This document shows, piece by piece, positions 1 to 7,079 of a stretch of DNA of 9,409 nt (position 1 is the stretch's first letter; each line of letters starts with the position of its first letter). This DNA is from Desulfofustis sp. (GTDB lineage: Bacteria > Desulfobacterota > Desulfobulbia > Desulfobulbales > Desulfocapsaceae): contig JARFQM010000380.1 in assembly GCA_029287755.1 (NCBI GenBank), positions 1-9,409 on the forward strand, written 5' to 3'. Under the pieces are notes generated by a model. The model was not told where the DNA came from. It was given only the letters and a program-made list of their open reading frames with translations, and did no database searches. Made by a program: the position numbers and the translations under genes.

Positions 1-6
1 TATTAA

Positions 7-40
7 GTCTCGTGGGCTCGGAGATGTGTATAAGAGACAG
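7..40 (+). other. Illumina Nextera read-2 adapter (artefact)
   Basis: These 34 bases read GTCTCGTGGGCTCGG followed by the 19-base Tn5 mosaic end AGATGTGTATAAGAGACAG, which together are the standard Nextera transposase read-2 adapter. They are library-preparation sequence, not genome. The six bases before them (1-6, TATTAA) lie where the sample index would sit in a read-through, so they are probably also non-genomic. Genuine genomic sequence starts at 41, which cuts off the YeiH-like gene. I am sure of the match; the meaning of bases 1-6 is inference. Confidence 0.97.
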
Positions 41-1639
41 GACAAAAGAGAGGGCAAAGAACCAGCCCCTGAAAAGATCCCCCAGTCCCTTGACTACGCC
101 TTGGTCGATCATGGCCGGACCAAGACCAACAACCTGATTGTTGAACGAGGTGTAGATCAATGAAAAAATGATCGAGGCGCCGATAAAGCCCAGGACGAAT
201 TTCGGGAACCGGTACCAGATCTCCATGGCTCCGACCTGGCGGCCGGTCTCTTCGACCTCGACCCGTGTCGTGAAATAAAGGGCCACACAGAAGGCGATGA
301 CCCCGATCAGGACGTTCTGGATCATCTTGATGGTTGCCGCCACGTAAAGCGCTTTCTCTCCGAGAAAAGCACCGGCCGCGGCAACGGCACCGGTGGCGTC
401 AATGGTGCCGCCCATCCAGGCGCCACCCAGGACAAGCTGCATGTCCTCCGGGAAGGTAGCTTTGATGACGGCCGGCATCACGATCATCATGATCGAGGTG
501 AAGACCAGCGACAGACCCACAGCCAGGGTCAGCTCCTCCTTCTTGGCCTTACAGGCCGCCGCCGTGGCAATCGCAGCGCTGACACCGCAGACGCTCATAT
601 CCGAACAGATGGTGGCGTTGAGCCGTTTGGACGGCATCTTGACGATCTTCTGACCAAACCAGTAGGTGACCAGCCAGACAGTCGGCGTCACCACCCAGGC
701 GACAAAGATCCCCGCGGTGCCGATGGTAATAATCTTCTCAAAGAGGATCGAGGCGCCCAGCAGCACCAGTCCGGTCTTGATGTAGTATTCGGTCTGCACC
801 GCCGGCATCGCCCATTTGGGAGTACCGACTGTATTGGAAATAAGCATGCCACCGAAGATTGCCCAGAACGCGTAACCGACACCATAGGTCTTCATTGTTG
901 CCTGGGAACTTGCCAGATAGGCCAGCACAGCGACCAGATAAACGAAGCTGAAGCCAATCACGAATTCTTTGAACGATTTCCCCATGGCCGCCATGCCCAC
1001 GCCAAAGAAAACGGCAAAAAAGATGCCCAGCAGGATGAGCCAGCCGATCTGGTTATATGGGCTCACCTTGGTTTTGGAATTGGCGCTGCTGGCCTTACGG
1101 TGGGCGCCGCGCCAGTCGTAGATCGAGGCTTGGGCCGCCTCATTCAAGGCGGTATCGTTGAAGCCGGCCGCCTCGGCCTGGGCTTCAGCTTCCTGGGCAA
1201 GAGCCAGAGCCTCTTTTTCCGCTCCACTCGCCGTTTCAGCTTTTCCCATGGCCGCTGCCTTTTTGGCATCGGCGGCTTCCTGGGTCATTAAAAATGCATC
1301 CAGCGGGTTCGACTTCCAGCCGTGCGGCTTGGTGGAAAATTTTTTCAACCACTTGCCCGCGGGAACGCTGCTTACTTTAACCCCCGCTCTGGCATCGTTG
1401 AGCTGATACCAGCCGATGGTCTTGAACTTGTCGGTTTTTTCGGCATCAGCCAGATACTTACCCTCGATTTCGGTCAGTTTCGCTTGCATATCGCCGGCAT
1501 GGGGAAAATAGATGAATACCCCCATCAGCAGGATGAATAAGCCCAGCCAGATGGCCCACCAATCCTCCTTTTTCCACATCTCCGACCATTCCCATTTACC
1601 AACATCAACAACAACTTGACCTTCAGGTTTCTCTCCCAT
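41..1639 (-). CDS. YeiH-family putative sulfate exporter with long N-terminal extension, 3' end missing
   Basis: This is a membrane transporter of the YeiH/UPF0324 family (Cons_hypoth698), often annotated as putative sulfate exporter; the substrate is not proven for the family. There are 533 codons without a stop up to the adapter junction. The ATG at 1639 is preceded by a strong AGGAGG-type site. Residues 1-27 are Trp-rich and polar, and 28-45 form one membrane helix. Residues 46-195 are soluble, with an Ala/Glu/Lys-rich, probably helical stretch at 115-172. From 196 on there is a polytopic core. Family signatures are visible: GGMLISNT (263-270), DMSVCGVSAAIA (347-358, matching the SICGAAAVLA region of E. 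coli YeiH) and GGTIDATGAVAAAG (410-423, matching the HEVAQVVAAG region). E. coli YeiH is about 349 residues, so the N-terminus here is extended by roughly 190, and about 50-60 C-terminal residues (the last one or two helices) are missing because the contig ends. The gene has its own candidate promoter and so is probably independent of the nuo operon. Confidence 0.88.
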
Positions 1640-1664
1640 GAGCGCCTCCTATTTCTATGGTGGT

Positions 1665-1690
1665 AAGGCTACTAATCAAGGCTACTAATC
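1665..1690 (-). repeat. 13-bp exact tandem duplication in the leader of the YeiH-like gene
   Basis: AAGGCTACTAATC occurs twice with no gap (1665-1677 and 1678-1690 on the plus strand). The repeat lies 26 bases upstream of the start codon and just upstream of the ribosome binding site, inside the predicted untranslated leader. It could be a recent slippage duplication or a pair of regulator or RNA-binding sites. Only the repeat itself is certain. Confidence 0.9.
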
Positions 1691-1693
1691 ATC

Positions 1694-1706
1694 CTTCCTG
1701 AGGAAG
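1694..1706. promoter_or_regulatory. 13-bp perfect palindrome in the leader (possible operator)
   Basis: CTTCCT-G-AGGAAG has 6-base arms around one central base. Its centre (1700) lies 34 bases from the centre of the palindrome at 1727-1741, about three helical turns. It would also form a tight RNA hairpin only with strain, because the loop is one base, so a DNA-binding role is more natural. The two palindromes differ in sequence and need not bind the same protein. Function is inference. Confidence 0.35.
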
Positions 1707-1726
1707 TAATGCTTAATAGCAATGGG

Positions 1727-1741
1727 TACTACAATGTAGTA
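1727..1741. promoter_or_regulatory. 15-bp perfect palindrome at predicted transcription start (possible operator)
   Basis: TACTACA-A-TGTAGTA has perfect 7-base arms around one base. It begins about five bases downstream of the candidate -10 box (1746-1751), so it covers the predicted start site on the minus strand. That is a classic position for a repressor that blocks promoter clearance. I do not recognise the motif as that of a named regulator. The palindrome is directly visible; the operator role is inferred. Confidence 0.45.
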
Positions 1742-1745
1742 ATCA

Positions 1746-1773
1746 ATATTACCAGATTTCGATGGAATATCAA
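1746..1773 (-). promoter_or_regulatory. Candidate sigma-70 promoter for the YeiH-like gene
   Basis: On the minus strand, TTGATA (1773-1768, 5 of 6 matches to TTGACA) is separated by 16 bases from TAATAT (1751-1746, 4 of 6 matches to TATAAT). The -10 is preceded by TGG, as in an extended -10 element. The stretch 1709-1800 is clearly more AT-rich than its surroundings. Transcription would start near 1739, giving a leader of about 100 bases that contains both palindromes and the tandem repeat. There is no experimental support. Confidence 0.45.
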
Positions 1774-1859
1774 TGATAAATATAGTACTGAGCTGCATTT
1801 TGGAAAGAGGCTGCCGCCATTTTCATTTCCCCAGTGTTGCCGTGGAGGCCGTTCATGCA

Positions 1860-1906
1860 TGTGGCGAAAGCCGTTTTCGACCGCCACAGGGCCGCCCATC
1901 CTGGGC
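1860..1906. repeat. Two adjacent inverted repeats (hairpins) in the intergenic spacer
   Basis: The first has perfect 7-base arms TGTGGCG (1860-1866) and CGCCACA (1882-1888) around a 15-base loop, with an alternative inner pairing CGAAA/TTTCG. The second is GCCCA-TCC-TGGGC (1894-1906). Neither is followed by a T-run on either strand, so they are not standard intrinsic terminators. They could be an intergenic repeat element, the end of a decayed mobile element, or chance in GC-rich DNA. The base pairing is certain; the role is unknown. Confidence 0.4.
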
Positions 1907-1923
1907 ACTGAGCATTCGGGACT

Positions 1924-2067
1924 TTAGGGGGAACCGGCCATTTGCTCGTTGAGCGCGGCGGGGCAGCCGATCTGCACGTCGATGAACACGGCAGACGCAC
2001 CTTTATCTAGATACTTCCTGCCCATCAGCCACGCGCGGTTCACAATTACGCCCTCGGCCCGCTTAAT
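1924..2067 (-). pseudogene. Possible gene remnant, 3' end of an unidentified reading frame
   Basis: Minus-strand codons from 2067 to the TAA at 1924 give a 47-residue peptide that reads like a genuine protein C-terminus: it contains WLMGRKYLDKGASAVFID and then VQIGCPAALNEQMAGSP. About three quarters of the codons end in G or C, as in the neighbouring nuo genes. The frame stays open up to 2142, but the upstream part (rich in Pro, Ser and Asp) no longer looks coding, and there is no convincing start or ribosome binding site. I do not recognise the family. It could be a decayed gene, a fragment left by a deletion, or a chance open frame. Confidence 0.25.
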
Positions 2068-2082
2068 AGCTAGGCAAGGGGT

Positions 2083-2102
2083 CTCCGAACTACTGTCCGG
2101 AG
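2083..2102 (-). terminator. Hairpin downstream of nuoN, possible end of the nuo transcript
   Basis: In the minus-strand RNA, CUCCGGAC and GUUCGGAG pair as an 8-bp stem (one G-U wobble) closed by the loop AGUA. It lies about 100 bases after the nuoN stop and 8 bases after the stop of the short frame at 2111-2170. The bases that follow (ACCCCTTGCC) lack a proper U-tract, so intrinsic termination would be weak. It could instead be a 3'-end stabilising structure. No better terminator is visible after nuoN. Confidence 0.35.
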
Positions 2103-2110
2103 CATGACGA

Positions 2111-2170
2111 TCAGGCGGGATATTTTCCCTCGATATAATCCTTCAGATAGTTGATCTGGACTTTATGCAC
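2111..2170 (-). pseudogene. Short protein-like frame after nuoN, possible C-terminal fragment
   Basis: From a GTG at 2170 to the TGA at 2111 the minus strand reads 19 codons, including KVQINYLKDYIEGKYPA, which looks like the tail of a soluble protein. The frame is closed upstream by a TGA at 2189-2191, so at most 25 residues are possible. There is no clear ribosome binding site. With the hairpin at 2083-2102 just after its stop, it resembles the last codons and terminator of a gene whose body was deleted next to nuoN. A tiny peptide or chance is also possible. The family is not recognised. Confidence 0.2.
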
Positions 2171-2203
2171 GCACGTATTGGGTATGGATCAGCAGGGCCC
2201 AGC

Positions 2204-3616
2204 CTAGATTGCCACGGGAATGAAGCTGATGGCAAAAACCGCCAGCGCCAGTACGAAGGTTCCCAGCGGCGCGAGAGTCAGCTCCCCCACCTCGAAATCT
2301 TCTTCGGGTTCCCTGAAGTACATGGCTATTATCAAGCGCAGGTAATACCACATGGACAGAATGGAGCTGACAATACCCAGTGCACCAAGAGTGATGTGGC
2401 CGCCCTTGAAGGCCCCGGCGATAATATAGAATTTGCCCATGAAGCCGGCCGTGGGCGGAATACCTGCCATGCTCAAAAGAAAAATGGCAATGCAGGCCGC
2501 CGAGTAGGGCCTGACCTTGGCGAGGCCGTTGAAATCATCGAACGAATGTCGCTTCTCCCCCTCACCCCCGAGGTAGGAAAGCGCCGCAAAAATGCCCAGG
2601 GTCGAGACCGCATAGGCGGCCAGGTAAAAGAGAATGGTCGAGCCGTTGAATTGCTCACTGTTGATCGCCACCAGGGCGATAATCAGGTAACCGCTGTGAA
2701 CTATGCCGGAGGCGGCAAGCATGCGCTTGAGGCTGTTCTGGCCGATGGCGATCAGGTTGCCGACAAACATGGTCAGCACGGAAATGTAGAACAAATAGCT
2801 CACCCACCCTTCCTGCAATTGGCCGTTGATCACCAGAAAATTAGCAAAGACGGCGAATACCGCGGTTTTTACTGCGGTGGCCATGAATCCCGTAACCGGC
2901 ACCGGGGCGCCGTCATAGACATCGACCACCCAGGCATGGAAGGGAAAAGCCGCCGCCTTGAACAGCAGGGCCACGACGATCAGCAGCGAACCGCCCACCA
3001 GAGAAGGATTGGTGAGAAACCCGCCGGCCTCGATCACCCGGCCGATGTCGGCAAATTTAGTACTTTGTGCCCCGGCATAGATAAAGACGCTGCCCATGAC
3101 GAAAAAGGCGCCGGCAAAGGCACCGAGCATCAGATATTTAAGCACCGCTTCAGAGCGCAGCACCGAACGGCGATCAGCAGCGATCAGCGTGTAGATGGCC
3201 AGCGACATGATTTCCAGGGCAATGAACAGGGTGATCAGTTCAGCGGCCATGGTCAGCAGCAGCATACCGCTGGCGGCAAACAGCATCATGCAGTAATGCT
3301 CGAGCACGAACCCTTCGTTCTGGTTGAAATAGGTTTGCGAGGCCATCGCCGAAAAAAACCCGCAACCAAGAATGATAAGACCGGCCACTTTGGTGAACGT
3401 CGAGGTGACCAGCATGCCGTTGAACATGGTCTCGTAGGGTGCGATCGGAGGTCCGTTCTCCACCGTGAGCTGAACGAAAAACGCAAACGCGAAAAGGCCG
3501 ATGCCGAGAACAGAAATCCCTTCCTTCCTGAAACTCTCAAACGCCGCCGCCAGCATTACCAGAATGGCGCCTGTAATGGTTGCAACAAGCGGCAGGATCG
3601 CCATGATATCTTGCAT
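2204..3616 (-). CDS. nuoN: NADH-quinone oxidoreductase subunit N
   Basis: NuoN is the antiporter-like subunit nearest the small membrane subunits of complex I and forms one of its proton channels in the cytoplasmic membrane. The 470 residues match the family's usual length (485 in E. coli) and are hydrophobic throughout, with about 14 helices. Channel residues are in place: Glu135 in FIALEIMSLAIYTL, Lys220 in ALLFKAAAFPFHAW and Lys250 in GFMATAVKTAVFA. The conserved SLAGIPPTAGF-type loop appears as SMAGIPPTAGFMGKF. The ATG at 3616 shares its A with the TAA of nuoM (TAATG), and GGGAG upstream can serve as ribosome binding site, so translation is probably coupled. It is the last nuo gene of the operon. 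The plus strand opposite carries a long open frame of 506 codons that is only a compositional shadow. Confidence 0.97.
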   Translation of the reverse strand: MQDIMAILPLVATITGAILVMLAAAFESFRKEGISVLGIGLFAFAFFVQLTVENGPPIAPYETMFNGMLVTSTFTKVAGLIILGCGFFSAMASQTYFNQNEGFVLEHYCMMLFAASGMLLLTMAAELITLFIALEIMSLAIYTLIAADRRSVLRSEAVLKYLMLGAFAGAFFVMGSVFIYAGAQSTKFADIGRVIEAGGFLTNPSLVGGSLLIVVALLFKAAAFPFHAWVVDVYDGAPVPVTGFMATAVKTAVFAVFANFLVINGQLQEGWVSYLFYISVLTMFVGNLIAIGQNSLKRMLAASGIVHSGYLIIALVAINSEQFNGSTILFYLAAYAVSTLGIFAALSYLGGEGEKRHSFDDFNGLAKVRPYSAACIAIFLLSMAGIPPTAGFMGKFYIIAGAFKGGHITLGALGIVSSILSMWYYLRLIIAMYFREPEEDFEVGELTLAPLGTFVLALAVFAISFIPVAI

Positions 3617-5148
3617 TACCGGTCTCCCGTTTTCAATTCTTGGCCTGGTTTTTGTGCTTCGAGCCGATACTCAGCAACATGCTGAGCTTTTTCGATAATC
3701 GCCATCTGACGCTGCGCCGAAGGTTCTATCTTGGCGAGGAAAGGCTGCGGATAGATGCCCATGACTACGATCAGCACAACTATCGGCAGAATGGTGAGGA
3801 CCTCAATTGCCGACAGATCGCCAAAGCCGGCCAGCTTGCTGTTGGGTTTTTCGAAAAAGACCCGCTGAAAGAGCCACAACATATAACACACCCCAATGAT
3901 AAGGGTGGTTCCGGCACCCACGGCAATGAGCGGGTTGAACTTGACCGCCCCGAGAATGATCAGGAACTCGCCAATGAACCCCGAAGTGCCTGGCAGACCA
4001 ACCGAGGCCAGCATGGCCACTGCGAAAAAGAAGGCAAAAATCGGCGCCCTGGCCGCCAGGCCGCCGAAATCGTCAATATTTCTGGTGTCGGTGCGCTCCT
4101 CGATGATGCCCAGCAGCAGGAAAAGCACCCCGGTACTGGTGGCGTGGGCGACGATCTGATAGAGCGTTCCGGTGAGTGCCTGGATATTCATGCAGAAAAT
4201 ACCCAGGGCGATGATACCCATGTGCGAGGCCGAGGAAAAAGCCAGCATCCGTTTGAAATCTTTCTGGGCCAGGGCGGCGATGCCGCAATACATCATGCCG
4301 ATCACCCCCGAGCAGGCGAGAATCAAGGCGTAGCGCGCGAAACTCTCATCGAACACCGGCACCACAAAACGAATCACCCCGTAGACGCCGATCTTGGCCA
4401 TCACCGCGGAGAGAACAAAGGTCGTCGCCGTGGGGGCCTCGGTATAGGCATCGGGCAGCCAGGTGTGAAAGGGGAACAGGGGAATCTTGATGGCAAAGGC
4501 GATCATGAAGCCGACAAAGGCCAGGGTCGCCGTGGCGCCGCTGAGGGACAAGCCGACCAGATTGGTCATCGCAAAGCTCCACTCGCCGCTCTGAGCCTGA
4601 TGGGCTATCCCCAGGTAAATGATGGAAGCCAGCATGAGCAGCGAACCGGCAATGGTGTAGATGGTAATCTTGATGGTCGCCGGCAGCCGATTCGGCCCGC
4701 CGTAGATACCGATCATGAAGAAAACCGGCAGCAGCATGACCTCCCAGAATATATAAAAAAGGACCATATCGGTGGCCGCCACCGCACCGATCATGGCTCC
4801 CTGGACGATCAGCAGGTTGGCGTAGTACCCTTTCTCCTTGGTCTGAAAAAGCAGGTAGACCATCGGAAACAGGGTTGCCGCCGCGGCCAGCACCAGGATG
4901 GAAATGCCATCGACTCCAAGACTGTAGGAGATGCCCAGAGACTCGTTGATCGGGATGTGTTCGACAAACTCGAAGGCGCCGCTGGCCCCGCTGAAAGACA
5001 GGAATACTTTTAGTCCCAGCAGCACCACGATCACCGAAACCGCCAGTCCGATTATCCTGGCCGCTTCTTTGCTGAACGGCAGTACAAAGGTCGCCAGCCC
5101 TGCGATGATGGGGACAAAGATCATGATTGAAAGAAAATTTTCAAACAT
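3616..5148 (-). CDS. nuoM: NADH-quinone oxidoreductase subunit M
   Basis: NuoM is the middle antiporter-like subunit of the complex I membrane arm and translocates protons or, less often, sodium. The 510 residues (E. coli 509) include Glu136 in FYIFWEVMLLPVFFMIGIYG, Lys221 in AFAIKIPLFPFHTWLPDAYTEAP and Lys252 in VMAKIGVYG, the charged residues of the proton path. The second half shows the usual ALAQKDFKRMLAFSSASHMG segment with its broken-helix neighbourhood, and GLPGTSGFIGEF. The start at 5148 lies 10 bases after the nuoL stop, and AAGGGTGA overlapping that stop is the ribosome binding site. The C-terminal tail (about 480-510) is polar and Gln/Lys-rich, somewhat longer than a simple helix end, and its last codon overlaps nuoN. 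Nothing suggests damage. Confidence 0.97.
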   Translation of the reverse strand: MFENFLSIMIFVPIIAGLATFVLPFSKEAARIIGLAVSVIVVLLGLKVFLSFSGASGAFEFVEHIPINESLGISYSLGVDGISILVLAAAATLFPMVYLLFQTKEKGYYANLLIVQGAMIGAVAATDMVLFYIFWEVMLLPVFFMIGIYGGPNRLPATIKITIYTIAGSLLMLASIIYLGIAHQAQSGEWSFAMTNLVGLSLSGATATLAFVGFMIAFAIKIPLFPFHTWLPDAYTEAPTATTFVLSAVMAKIGVYGVIRFVVPVFDESFARYALILACSGVIGMMYCGIAALAQKDFKRMLAFSSASHMGIIALGIFCMNIQALTGTLYQIVAHATSTGVLFLLLGIIEERTDTRNIDDFGGLAARAPIFAFFFAVAMLASVGLPGTSGFIGEFLIILGAVKFNPLIAVGAGTTLIIGVCYMLWLFQRVFFEKPNSKLAGFGDLSAIEVLTILPIVVLIVVMGIYPQPFLAKIEPSAQRQMAIIEKAQHVAEYRLEAQKPGQELKTGDR

Positions 5149-5158
5149 TGAATCACCC

Positions 5159-7075
5159 TTAGAAGTTCAATGACCGAGAGAGCAGCAAACTCAAAATAGA
5201 CACTCCGATAACCATATAGACCGCATAGATACGGACATAGCCGACCTGGACGACCTTAAAAGCCAGGCCGAACATGCGGTAGAGCCAGCCGCTCGCCTGC
5301 ACCGGGGCGTCGGTGACATAGGGCTCTATGACCCTGCTGATCGCTTTGCCCGCATATTGGTACGGCGCCACAATGACCTTGTGATAGAGCTCATCGACAT
5401 AGAATTTATGATAGGCAAACTTTTTCACGCCGCTGTAGTCAGGCTCGTCCACCTGGACGGTAAATTTCCGGTAGGCGATGCTGATGCCGATCACAAAGGC
5501 TAGGATAGAAGCCGCGATGGCCAGTATTTCCAGGCCTACCCCGCTGTGGGGGTGATGCTCCACCAGGCTCGGCGCCAGCCAGTGTGAAACCCTTTGATGA
5601 CCGCCGAAAATGGCGGGGATATTGGCGTAGCCGGCGAACATGGAACCGGCCGCCAGGATCAGCAGGGGGATGAGCATGACCCTGGGCGACTCAACCGCAT
5701 GGTCATAGGCCCCCTGATCACGGGGACTGCCGTGAAAGACGACAAAAATCATCCGGAAGGTGTAGTAGGCCGTGATGCCGGCCACCAGCACACCGATCAG
5801 CCAGATACCGACGTGTCCGTTGGCCAGAGCCGAATAGAGGATTTCGTCCTTGGAGATAAAGCCGGCAAAGGGTGGACAGCCGGCCAGGGCAAGTCCGCCT
5901 ATGAGCATGGTCCAGTAGGTGACCGGCAGCTTGGAGCGCAGGCCGCCCATCTTCCAGATGTCCTGCTGGTGATGCAGGGCGATGATTACCGAACCGGCTC
6001 CGAGAAAGAGCAGGGCCTTGAAAAAGGCGTGGGTGAAGACGTGGAAAATACCGGCTGAATAGGCCGCCACCCCGACTCCGGCGAACATATAGCCGAGTTG
6101 GGAGACGGTCGAATAGGCCAGAATCTTCTTGATGTCGCTCTGGAACATGCCGAATATCGCCGCCAGCAGGGCGGTCAGTATACCGATCCAGGCCACCACC
6201 TCCCCGGCAGCGGGGACATGAGCATAGATGAAGCTGAAGCGGGCCACCATGTAGACCCCGGCGGTGACCATGGTGGCCGCGTGGATCAGGGCGGACACCG
6301 GTGTCGGGCCGGCCATTGCATCCGGCAGCCAGACGTAGAGCGGAATCTGGGCTGACTTACCCGTGGCGCCGATGAACAGGAGCAGGCAGACAAGTACTCC
6401 AACGGGCGCTGTCAGGTTATGAGCATTCGCTTTAAGGGAGAGATAGTCAAAGCCATCAGCCCCGATCCCCCAGAACAGAAAAGCCATGCCGAGCACGAAG
6501 CCGAGATCGCCGATCCTGTTGACGATAAACGCCTTGTTGCCGGCCACCACATTGTCGGTATCTTCGCTCCAGAAACTGATTAGCAGATAAGAACAGAGCC
6601 CGACGCCTTCCCAGCCCACGAACATGACCACGGGGCCGTCGCCGAGCACCAGGATCAGCATCGAGCCGAGGAAGAGATTGAGGTAGGCGAAGAATTTGCC
6701 GAACTTCTGGTCACCGGCCATATAGCCGATGGAGTAGATGTGGATGAGCGAACCGACAAAGGTGACGAAGAGAAGCATCAGGGAACTGAGCGGATCGGCC
6801 AGGAACCCCATCGACACATCCAGGTCGCCCACGGCAAACCAGGTGAAGGCTTTATGGCTCAAAAACCGTTGCTCGGCGGGGAGGGAGAGGAGCGCGAAGA
6901 ACACTTTGACGGCCATGAAAAAAGACAGCACCGGGCCGATGCACCCCAGGATCCCGTAGAACCGTTCGGATATCTGCTTACCCTTGCAGGTGACCACATA
7001 CAGCACACCGATAATCAGGGCTCCCGCAAGCGGCAGCAGGGGAATGAAGCCAAGGTATGTGGCAGTGTGTGTCAT
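5159..7075 (-). CDS. nuoL: NADH-quinone oxidoreductase subunit L
   Basis: NuoL is the distal antiporter-like subunit of complex I, with the long lateral helix that braces the membrane arm. The 638 residues (E. coli 613) show the N-terminal domain followed by the antiporter core: GDGPVVMFVGWEGVGLCSYL with Glu156, NRIGDLGF, and GKSAQIPLYVWLPDAMAGP with Lys240, then the His-bearing SALIHAATMVTAGVY. The segment LGYMFAGVGVAAYSAGIFHV and HAFFKALLFLGAG follow. The C-terminal part, with KFAYHKFYVDELYHKVIVAPY near residue 545-565, is the typical lateral-helix region, and a last membrane helix ends at SLNF. The start at 7075 is 4 bases after the nuoK stop. The upstream GGGGTGA is a modest ribosome binding site overlapping that stop, so coupling with nuoK is likely. 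All key charged residues are present, implying an active pump. Confidence 0.98.
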   Translation of the reverse strand: MTHTATYLGFIPLLPLAGALIIGVLYVVTCKGKQISERFYGILGCIGPVLSFFMAVKVFFALLSLPAEQRFLSHKAFTWFAVGDLDVSMGFLADPLSSLMLLFVTFVGSLIHIYSIGYMAGDQKFGKFFAYLNLFLGSMLILVLGDGPVVMFVGWEGVGLCSYLLISFWSEDTDNVVAGNKAFIVNRIGDLGFVLGMAFLFWGIGADGFDYLSLKANAHNLTAPVGVLVCLLLFIGATGKSAQIPLYVWLPDAMAGPTPVSALIHAATMVTAGVYMVARFSFIYAHVPAAGEVVAWIGILTALLAAIFGMFQSDIKKILAYSTVSQLGYMFAGVGVAAYSAGIFHVFTHAFFKALLFLGAGSVIIALHHQQDIWKMGGLRSKLPVTYWTMLIGGLALAGCPPFAGFISKDEILYSALANGHVGIWLIGVLVAGITAYYTFRMIFVVFHGSPRDQGAYDHAVESPRVMLIPLLILAAGSMFAGYANIPAIFGGHQRVSHWLAPSLVEHHPHSGVGLEILAIAASILAFVIGISIAYRKFTVQVDEPDYSGVKKFAYHKFYVDELYHKVIVAPYQYAGKAISRVIEPYVTDAPVQASGWLYRMFGLAFKVVQVGYVRIYAVYMVIGVSILSLLLSRSLNF

Positions 7076-7079
7076 TCGA

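Larger units (their letters stand above)
1640..2203. other. 565-base spacer between nuoN and the YeiH-like gene
   Basis: There is no intact gene here. The left part (1640-1800) is AT-rich and holds the leader and candidate promoter of the YeiH-like gene. The middle (1800-1920) is GC-rich and holds two hairpins. The right part (1920-2190) holds two protein-like minus-strand fragments and a hairpin. Open frames on the plus strand (for example 1709-1927) have unlikely composition and no usable start signal. No tRNA or other structured RNA gene was seen. Confidence 0.7.

Noticed and set aside
22..40. Tn5 mosaic end as evidence for a natural transposon
   Set aside because: It is contiguous with the synthetic part of the Nextera adapter and sits at the contig edge, so it is a library artefact.
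1709..1927. 72-codon plus-strand open frame in the spacer, possible small divergent gene
   Set aside because: It crosses the AT-rich promoter region and then GC-rich hairpins, has inconsistent composition, and its AGGAAG is only two bases from the ATG. It is unlikely to be a gene.
1770..2000. 76-codon minus-strand open frame in the spacer
   Set aside because: Its Ser/Pro/Arg/Cys-rich composition looks out of frame, and it overlaps, in another frame, the more protein-like fragment ending at 1924.
2111..2113. TGA after KYPA as a selenocysteine codon
   Set aside because: Read-through adds only seven residues before a TAG, and no conserved redox motif or protein family supports it.
2165..3685. 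506-codon open frame on the plus strand opposite nuoN
   Set aside because: It is rich in His, Gln, Gly, Arg and Asp, which is the typical composition of the antisense of a hydrophobic membrane protein gene. nuoN on the other strand has full family conservation.
3640..5013. 457-codon open frame on the plus strand opposite nuoM
   Set aside because: Same His/Gln/Gly/Arg/Asp-rich shadow composition; nuoM is unmistakable on the minus strand.
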